DNA of 64,000 nt, taken from assembly GCA_036245525.1 (NCBI GenBank), contig BTPG01000004.1, forward strand, positions 51,061,758 to 51,125,757. Direction: 5' to 3'. The number at the start of each line of letters is the position of its first letter. Within the stretch, counting starts at the first letter, position 1. This stretch comes from Semisulcospira habei (lineage: Eukaryota; Mollusca; Gastropoda; Semisulcospiridae). Below the pieces are notes generated by a model, which saw only the letters and a program-made list of their open reading frames with translations, made no database searches and was not told where the DNA came from. Shown piece by piece: positions 57,401 through 64,000 of this stretch. The position numbers were made by a program, and so were the translations under genes.

Positions 57401-59805
57401 CGGCACCGTCTGATCTTGATAATCGCTTAGAAGAAGTTCCACTTGGACACCGCCGTCTCCATCGACAAGCGACGGTACCAGAAATGATACTCTTAGGCCG
57501 TGTGTGGCACCTCCGCTGCGACGCAGTTTCAGAGTTCATGGCTGCATGTATTTCCGTGGCTAAAGCACGACGGCACACGGATGACATGCATGGAGGCAAA
57601 CTCAAAAGGCAAGTCCAGAAATTTGAACAGAAATAAGTTTGTCAGTTGTTGTTTTTTTTATCATGGTCGATCCATCTTCTGGTACACAGTTATTAGGCAA
57701 AAGCTCTAACATAGGAGAAATAGGTCTTTTGGGTTAAATGGGTTGAAACCAAATTTTAGGTGCATCAGTTTACAAACACACACACACACACACACACACA
57801 GAGTTTAGACAAGTCAGACTTTGGTTGTCATTTTGCATTCAGCAGAAAAGGCTATATTCTCTGTTACAATACATTATCAAAATAATGATCATACAAAATA
57901 CGGGCTTTTGCACGACAGCTCACCAGTTAAAGAATCGGTATCATGGAAAAGACACACACACTGTCATGACAAATTTAAAGGGGAGAAGCACCGCGCGTGC
58001 CGCCTTCTTCCTTCCAGACTGCGTACAGGTCTCGTCTCCACGAACGGGTGTGTGGGCGTGGCACAACAACACTGACCTGTTGAACGTGCCACAGTCCTGC
58101 GGTGCTCGCGATCCCTGGATGCAGCAGGTTTATGCCTGTCTAACCTGTGTCGGGAGCTGGCCCCAAAACGAGTAGGGATCTTGTCTGGTCGTGGACGCTC
58201 ATCACTGACCCGAGTGTTCGTCCCTAGTGGCGGAATCCCGTCGTGAGTGCGCCTCATGTCTGTCTTCTCGACACTCCGAGCGTGACGCCTTTCTGTCCAG
58301 GCTGCGTTCCGCTGTCTGGCCCAGAGCTATGATCGTCGTAAATTCGGGTGCCGACGTCTGCCCGGAAGTGGTAGGGTTAGCCGCTGGTTCGTGTCTGTTT
58401 ATCCTGTGTCGCGAGCCGGCGCCCATCCCTGCATAGGGAGCTTCTCTGGCCGTGGTCACTCCTCACTGAGCTGCGAACGAGAAGCCGAGCGGTCGTCTGT
58501 AGGGGCAGGAACCTGTTGCAAGTGTGCCTCGTGTCTCTCTTCCCGAAGCACCAAGCGTGACACCTTCTGTCTGTCAATTCTGCGTTCCGCTGTCTGACCC
58601 GGGGCTAAGATCGTCGTATGTTCGGGTGCCGACGTCTGCCCGGAAGTAGTAGGATTGGTCCGTTTTGTCACGGTATGGGTAACTTTCTTAGAAGGCCCAT
58701 CCGCGGTAATGTGCGCTGTGATAGCTGTCCTGTTCAATTCGTCACGGTCATGGGTAACTTAATAGCCCCATCCGTGGTATTAAGCGCATTATTCGTCCTA
58801 CTGGCCCGATTCATCACGGTCAAGGGAATTGTACTGGTTTCATCCGTGGCACTCTGAGCGGGAACTGGGGGGCCGCTCTCTGATAGGTGTCGGGCGTTCA
58901 CGGCAGTAGAATCCCCACAGCTGGGACCATCTTCCTTCCAGCCAGGGGGCGCATACGTCACAGGGCCCCTGAAAATCACCACATTGCATGCAGGTATGTA
59001 CCTGGTAACCGCAACATAGAGGCCATAATGAAGAACGAGCGAGCGTGGCCACCGAGGCCGCGCACCAAGAATTCAGCGCGCGAGGGTGTGAGAACGAAAT
59101 CAAACGAGTGCACAGAGCGTGCCGACGCCCGGCGCTCTACCCTTCCCCTGAGCGCTGGTCGAGGGCATTCACCGAGATTTTACCTGGCCACGACGGAGCG
59201 AGGAGCAAACCCACACCTGTTGAAGCGACGTCCTGAGGCCCACCGGACTTGCAGTCACCACCCGGGTCCAAGCCGTCACAGGCACGCCAGGCAAGGCACG
59301 GAGTCGAACAGCGCTAGGAACAAGCCGAGAGGGCTCCAAGCCCGCACAATCCAAGTGAGCTCCAAGTCGCAGGCACGCTAAGTCCAAAACAGAATGGCAA
59401 AGTCACGAGACGACCATTCACAACCGCGTGAGCTCCAAGCCAAGTTCAAAACAGTCTCGGGCACAAACACTCGAATAAGCTCCAAGCCAGCAACCGAGTG
59501 AACCAGAACAGTAAGGTAAAGTCACACGACGACCGGTCACAACCACACCATAGGAATCGAAGAGCGATGTACAAACACAACCATCTACAGGCTAGCTAAG
59601 AACTAAACTGAGGCATATCGGGTGAGCTCTTACCGGGTGGGGTGTAAGAGAGGCTACTCAGGTTACTGCCTATACTAAGGTGCCCCTCACCTGCCAACAC
59701 TCCCTTTTACGGACACAACCAAATTTTGGCTAAAATTAGGCTAGCTAGGTAACGTTTCCTATTAGTAATACCATCGGTAATGTGTTTTGAGGAAACAAAT
59801 ATCAA

Positions 59806-59853
<48 letters not shown>

Positions 59854-61582
59854 CTTTGCCCCTGGACCCCGGCCACTTTTCAGAGATTTTTACTTCAGCT
59901 TGTTCTCCACCCTGTATACTAGTAGTGGTGACACACCAGTTTATAAGCAGGCCATGTAAACCATGGTGCAGTAAAAACGCAAATTTTTCGCCGTAGTGTT
60001 TTTCTTCATAAATATGCATTGATGTGGGTCATTTTGAAGTCATTTGTGAGAACATGTTATAAAGAGTATGATATGTGAATGGAATGTTTAGTCTTTTATA
60101 TCTCACATCGATGACTTATGACGTCATCAGTGACCCAACCATCAGGGGATATTGAAAGTAAAATGGGGAGCATCTGCAGAGGACACAGCTGAAACCAACC
60201 AGAATGCAGTGTCACAAGGGTTCGTGTGAATGAAAATCCTGCCTATTGGTCTTGGCCTACCTTTTGTTTGTCAAAGGCACCGTAATGATCAACATGACCT
60301 ACAAACATGAAAATAAAACAGTTGTTTATATTTAGGGTATCGGTCATATTTACCTGATCAAATGGATACTGCCGTGTTCTTTATCTCTGTGTCAATCATT
60401 GGAGCATAAAAGATGAATTGAAAATAATTCACATTCAATAAAATAAGATTTATTAGAAAAAATGATGTGTACCAGAAGTTATGATTCTCTTGTGAATTTT
60501 GTGAGTCAAATTTCTTTTGATGCATTTAATTACATCATAAACAGACCACACAATGTGTGTGTTAAAACATCTCACTGGAAACTTGCTTGCCAGAGTGCAT
60601 CCAATGTTATTTTCAACCCCAATGAAACCCTTTGTCCTCCAAGGTAGCCAAGGGGGATAGCTCTTTCAATTTTTTGGTGAAGGTAGCTCAGGTATAGGCT
60701 TAACATCTGAAGTAAGCAACAAAGAAAATTTTCTTATTTTGTTGTCAGGGTGGCTCTTTGTTTGCGGGGGCATTTACCAACACTTTTCACGTTTTTGGAG
60801 TGTAGAAGCTGTGAAAAACTTAAGGCATTCCTTCTGAAAAGACAGCCAAATTAGAGTTTTATGCATAACTTTAAAAGTTTATTTTGCAACAAATGTAAAG
60901 CAGACTTTAGCCATCTGAATTTGTTTCCAATGCAGAATCAAGTATTTGATTTTGTGAAACAATTTTGTGTATTGTCAGATGGGTGGAGTGATGCGACCTA
61001 TGGGAATTGCTACACCAGTCATGACCACTCAGCAAAAACCAATGAAGAAACTAGTACCACAGGACATCACAAAGGTGAGTACAAATGAGATCTTTACAAT
61101 TTCTTCCTCAGTTGTATTGGCATTACTGCTTAGGCCATCTGTCAGGTGTGCTGTGTAAAGTAATTTGCTTTCTTTTCCTGCACTCCAGTATTGAATGTAT
61201 CTGTGTTCCATGTGAAACTGTCCTTCACTTTCAGTGGACACATTGCGCTTTTGAAATCATTGTAAATCCAAAATCATAGAGCCCCATCAGGAACATGGAT
61301 AACAGAGTGGTTTCTGCAAGAGGCGCTATTGGTGCTGATGAAGATTTAGATACATCTTGGGGGGGGTTCATTTTTTCTTGGCAGTGCACTGGTTAATCAT
61401 TGTAATATTCCTCATTGCAATCCTTAGATTTTCTTCTTTTTATTTGCATTGTTTGATAATTGAAAGCTTATCAGTATAATATTTTACAGGATAAAAATGA
61501 AGAGAAGCCACCGGTGACAACAGTGTTTGTTGGCAACATCAGTGAACGTGCTCCTGACATGATGATCAAACAGATGTTACAG
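54498..61582 (+). CDS. RBM25: RNA-binding protein 25 (RBM25), 5' part, four coding exons; gene continues to the right
   Basis: Coding exons: 54498-54588, 56616-56647, 60979-61074, 61490-61582. All have GT-AG borders and are in phase (104 codons); the first shares an exon with a short 5' UTR from about 54473. The N terminus MSFPPRPPYGMPG and the Pro/Met-rich stretch match the start of RBM25 proteins. The fourth exon encodes EKPPVTTVFVGNISERAPD, the first strand of the RRM with RNP2 (VFVGNI), and the helix MMIKQMLQ. RBM25 is a nuclear splicing regulator with an RRM, an RE/RD-rich centre and a C-terminal PWI domain; those later parts lie beyond the window or in exons not found before 64000. Introns of 2.0, 4.3 and 0.4 kb hold the repeats listed below. 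Confidence 0.88.
54589..56174. other. RBM25 intron, nothing recognised
   Basis: AT-rich, without MITE copies of families A-D, in contrast to the dioxygenase introns. Open frames here are short and unsupported. Confidence 0.45.
56175..56278 (-). mobile_element. tRNA-derived SINE or tRNA pseudogene
   Basis: The minus strand reads TTAGCTCAGTCGGTAAAGCA (A box) and, 35 bp on, GGTTTTGACCC (B box with one change), with tRNA-like spacing. The arms do not fold into a full cloverleaf with a good anticodon stem, so a SINE head is likelier than a functional tRNA. Confidence 0.6.
57352..57636 (+). CDS. Hypothetical 94-residue ORF
   Basis: Starts MAEQKQRMLECFGFFNPAP with a good start context (AAATGGCGG) and ends KLKRQVQKFEQK. 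The composition is that of a normal soluble basic protein: no membrane segment, repeats or low complexity. No family recognised. It lies inside the candidate TIR element and inside an RBM25 intron, in the same sense. It could be a transposon protein, a captured exon or chance. Confidence 0.4.
   Translation: MAEQKQRMLECFGFFNPAPSDLDNRLEEVPLGHRRLHRQATVPEMILLGRVWHLRCDAVSEFMAACISVAKARRHTDDMHGGKLKRQVQKFEQK
57658..57746. mobile_element. Family A MITE, right-end fragment
   Basis: ATCATGGTCGATCCATCTTC to TTAAATGGGTTGAA. It begins 20 bp after the stop of the 94-residue ORF, with no core. Confidence 0.75.
57777..57800. repeat. (CA)n microsatellite
   Basis: Twelve CA units. Confidence 0.9.
58123..58680. 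repeat. Tandem duplication, about 283-bp unit
   Basis: GGGTGCCGACGTCTGCCCGG occurs near 58348 and 58625, and CTGCGTTCCGCTGTCTG near 58300 and 58579. GC-rich and diverged. It may belong to the leader of the minus-strand DIRS relative ending at 59802; that is inference. Confidence 0.7.
58860..59629. other. GC-rich stretch without a supported gene
   Basis: Open frames such as 58887-59381 are rich in Arg, Ala and Pro, follow base composition and show no domain. Several CCAAGCC and GAGCTCCAAG motifs recur between 59330 and 59500. Confidence 0.4.
59630..59802 (-). mobile_element. Terminal part of a second DIRS-like element
   Basis: GGCTAAAATTAGGCTAGCTAGG, CCTATTAGTAATACCATCGG and TAATGTGTTTTGAGGAAACAAAT match the left terminus of 44713-51727 in reverse, with TACTCAGGTTACTGCCTA corresponding to its inner part. 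The outer end is near 59802. Confidence 0.75.
59814..59853. repeat. Poly-G tract
   Basis: About 38 G in a row directly after the DIRS-like terminus. It can form G-quadruplexes; assembly length is uncertain. Confidence 0.9.
59915..60978. other. RBM25 intron, nothing recognised
   Basis: AT-rich sequence up to the third coding exon; no repeat with defined ends. Confidence 0.4.
61265..61396. mobile_element. Decayed D-type TTAA element (right part)
   Basis: GCAAGAGGCGCTATTGGTGC, GATTTAGATACATCTTG and the end CTTGGCAGTGCACTGGTTAA recall D elements, but the core hairpin is no longer complementary. Confidence 0.5.
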
Positions 61583-62497
61583 GTACTGAGTTTGTTTACT
61601 TATGAATTAATGCCATTTATTTTGACAAGTGACCATATTCAGAGTTGGCTTTGATTACTAATAGGTACAGGCAGCCCTTAAACTAGGTACCGGCAGCCAA
61701 AATTTGCATCAACACACAGTCATCAGAAAACATAATAGGGTCACAGTGCATAACAAAACAACACACAAAAAAGTAAGTGTCAAGCTTGAAAAATAAGGAT
61801 TTTACAAGCTTTTAAACTTTATTGAAAATCCGTAAAATGCGGCCATTCACAAAGTGCCATTTTCAGGGTAACACCAATACAAGAGAACTGAGATGATCAG
61901 CTTTCTAAATATGGTTTTATAAAGTTGTATATACATACAACAGCTCCATTTTTTTTCAGGCTTCCCAGTGACTGCTGAATAAAAAGACAAGCAAATGAAA
62001 ATGGTTTTTCATTCAATCTGTGCAACCGTTACAAGACACCCAAACAACAGCTTGCGGGGCCCATATGTAAACGAGCATAACTCTTAAACTAAACATCCGA
62101 TTTGAAAAAGGTTTGCTGTTTTGAAGACAGAAAGACACATGGAAAGTTATGCAAATCTTATTTTAACTTACACAAGACATCATTATTTTTTGTGTGATGT
62201 TAAAAATTGCCATTTTGATGAAAAGTCAGGATGTCGAGCTGTTTAATAATCAACGTAACTCTGGAATCCAATTCTAAAAATGTTTGGTGCAGTCATTACA
62301 CACTCTCTAGTTAATATTATAAATATAATATGTCCCCAAAACAAAACAAAGATGCAGGGGCTGTCCTTTTCTGAGTTAGCAATATTGTTCCATGTACACC
62401 GTGTATTTTCAGGGCACAATGATTCTGCGTGTTTGACAGTCCCTTTGAGAAGTCCTTGATACTTTCTCCTAGGATAGTCTATAAAGCATTCACTTTG
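61583..62497. other. RBM25 intron or intergenic, nothing recognised
   Basis: AT-rich. No further RBM25 exon was found; the next expected segment after the RRM helix (beginning with a Cys-Gly region) is absent up to 64000. Confidence 0.45.
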
Positions 62498-63447
62498 TTA
62501 AAGAATGTCTTCAAGCTTGACCCAGGAAATTCCAGTTTCTTCCTTGGCACAGAATAACTGCAGGAGGAGTTTGTTGGTGACCGCATTTGCTTGAAGTTTA
62601 GGTGGCCTGCCTTTCCCCCCAGGATGGCTAAACACCCGTAAGATGTTTTGATAGCAGTCATCATCTGAAAAAAAAACAAAACAATTGTGACCATTGTATA
62701 GTTTATAGGACTGCTTATTTTTGTAAGAAAGTTCAACAATACTTTTTAGAACAAACTCCCACTCACTCCCCCTTCCCATTCTGTGTCAAACTAGTGCTGT
62801 ACTAACTACTAGTACTATCATTGCAAGTGATGGTTCGCCACTAGAAACGGTAAAAGGTTAGAATAAATTAATCTTTCTAAAACAAAAGTGCTAGTTTCTT
62901 CTGAAATAATGCTGTGAATACACATTACACTGACTAGAATTGTACTGACAACAACAGGTGTTGATGAAATAGCTCGAGCAGATGACAGTGACAAAAACGG
63001 CAACTTCAACTGGAAGCAGGCCTTCGAATTTTGATCATGATTTTTCACTCAATCGTTTACTAAACCTAGCGCATAAAACACTTAATTTTCAATGATTTAC
63101 TGATCTTAAATGATAATTGAATGAAGAATAGCGTTCTTATGCTATCATTTTATTCTACAAGACAAAGGTAAAAAATACAAACTGATGGGGTCTACTCGGC
63201 TTGCTCTCTTCCATGTATTGTGATGTCTCCACACACCCAACCATCTGAACTTACGGAATTTTTACCGAAATATGTCTTAAATGCACTTTAGAAAAGAAAT
63301 CATTTACAATATTAACCAAAGTTCTAATCATCAAAAGAGTGTGGAATGCGAAAACTTACCAAGTTCTTTTGTTAATCGGTGGGAATGAAGCGAGTCGAAG
63401 CGTCCGCCATGGCGTGTAGTACTGTGTACTGCACTACGAAGGTTGCT
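62498..63447 (-). CDS. Unrecognised small gene or 3' gene fragment, two exons
   Basis: The terminal exon is 62664-62498, after a strong acceptor (eight or more T, then CAG). It encodes DDCYQNILRVFSHPGG, GKGRPPKLQANAVTNKLLLQ and LFCAKEETGISWVKLEDIL before TAA. A likely upstream exon ends at 63360 with a GTAAGT donor. In the phase required by exon 2 it reads FDSLHSHRLTKEL and joins as ELDDD. In that phase there is no ATG: the visible ATG at 63410 (MADASTRFIPTD, then stop) is in another frame. Either a further 5' exon, a non-ATG start, a frameshift error or a pseudogene is implied. Composition and splicing look genuine; no family recognised. Confidence 0.5.
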
Positions 63448-63473
63448 TCAAATATCGGCCAATCGAATGCGTT

Positions 63474-63483
63474 CTATTTATAG
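63474..63483 (-). promoter_or_regulatory. TATA box candidate for the minus-strand small gene
   Basis: CTATAAATAG on the minus strand, with a start site expected near 63447 and the exon donor at 63360. ATTGGCC (a CCAAT-type box) sits just downstream rather than upstream, so it probably does not act as a normal CCAAT element. A second CTATTTATAG-type sequence lies near 63700. Confidence 0.4.
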
Positions 63484-64000
63484 GAGCGTGACACAACCGG
63501 TACCCTCGGATTCTGCAGAAAATGAGCTTTACAACTAACCCACACTCATGTGTCAAATTTTTTACCGAAGAGGGTGATATTGCAGATTGAAACTTTCATT
63601 TTGAAAAAAAAATCATCAATTTAAAAAAAAATCGTCGTGGTTATTACCATTAAAAAGCCCGCGATCTGCTCTTTCGATTGGTATAAGTTAGTGTGTTCTT
63701 CTATTTATAGTACGGATTCGATCGTGTAAGAAACGCGAGTGTGTCTTTTTCGGAGCCGCGGCTAGACGTCGGTCGGCGGTGCGTGGACGCTCAAAGTACT
63801 TATATTTCAAGCTCAGTCACAAACTTCATATGCCTCATACACATTCAGATTTGTAAGCAAATACAAGAAAACAACTTCCTGAACACGTGGGTATGCATGT
63901 TATTGATTTTAACCACCAAACAACATAGATATCACACATGAAAGATAAGTCACATTTGGCTCTGCACTGACCAGCCATATAGACTGCCGGTACCTAAACT
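63484..64000. other. Right edge of the window, nothing recognised
   Basis: Mixed AT-rich and CpG-containing sequence (63640-63800 includes CGCGAG, GCCGCGGC and GTCGGTCGGC). It may include a promoter, but no gene can be supported. Confidence 0.35.

Larger units (their letters stand above)
56727..59914. mobile_element. Candidate 3.2-kb TA-flanked TIR element, composite
   Basis: Left end CAGGGTGGAGAACTCTTC and right end, reversed, CAGGGTGGAGAACAAGCTG, share 13 exact terminal bases and are flanked by TA on both sides. The interior holds an ORF (57352-57636), an A-MITE fragment, a 283-bp tandem duplication and a DIRS terminus, so the two ends may belong to one element loaded with later insertions. 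No transposase recognised. Confidence 0.5.

Noticed and set aside
58887..59381. 164-residue ORF rich in Arg, Pro and Thr
   Set aside because: Composition follows the local GC content, no domain, and other frames are equally open.

Overview
The window is animal nuclear DNA: genes split by GT-AG introns, long intergenic and intronic stretches, many microsatellites and a dense mixture of transposons. Gene content (SLC46-type transporter, gamma-butyrobetaine dioxygenase-like enzyme, RBM25) together with DIRS, RNase H-bearing LINEs, RTE/L2-like LINE tails and TTAA-flanked palindromic MITEs suggests a lophotrochozoan, most likely a marine gastropod or other mollusc. That assignment is inference; nothing here fixes the species.

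Layout. 1-2914 (minus): 5' part of an SLC46-family major facilitator gene running off the left edge. 2915-22560: intergenic, with inverted 319-bp repeats, palindromic MITEs, SINE-like repeats, a complete but mutated RNase H-type LINE (11340-15995, exact 10-bp target duplication) and a 665-bp terminal-inverted-repeat element. 22614-44060 (plus): a complete 15-exon gene for a 471-residue mitochondrial gamma-butyrobetaine/trimethyllysine dioxygenase-family enzyme; every exon joins in phase and its introns are crowded with transposons. 44713-51727: a roughly 7-kb DIRS retrotransposon starting about 60 bp after that gene's polyadenylation signals, with inverted termini and an internal complementary region still readable, but with broken reading frames. 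53640-61582 (plus): promoter, 5' UTR exon and first four coding exons of RBM25, which continues past the window. 62498-63447 (minus): a small, unrecognised two-exon gene or gene fragment, probably inside an RBM25 intron.

The most unusual feature is a set of about 30 palindromic elements, most with ends of the form TTAACCC...GGGTTAA. At least two families (called A and B here) have different outer arms but the same central stem of about 70 bp, based on TTCAAGGGTRGTGCCAG and AGCTTGGCGCC. The two halves of the stem change together between copies. A third family (D, with a CTCATGAGGATCTAT core) and a fourth (C) share the TTAA habit. One A copy sits inside the stem of another A copy exactly at a TTAA, which documents the target site. 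The host genes are not obviously linked in function: one is a membrane transporter, one an enzyme of carnitine-type metabolism and one a splicing factor. The region is best read as three or four ordinary genes in a landscape remodelled by several transposon classes.
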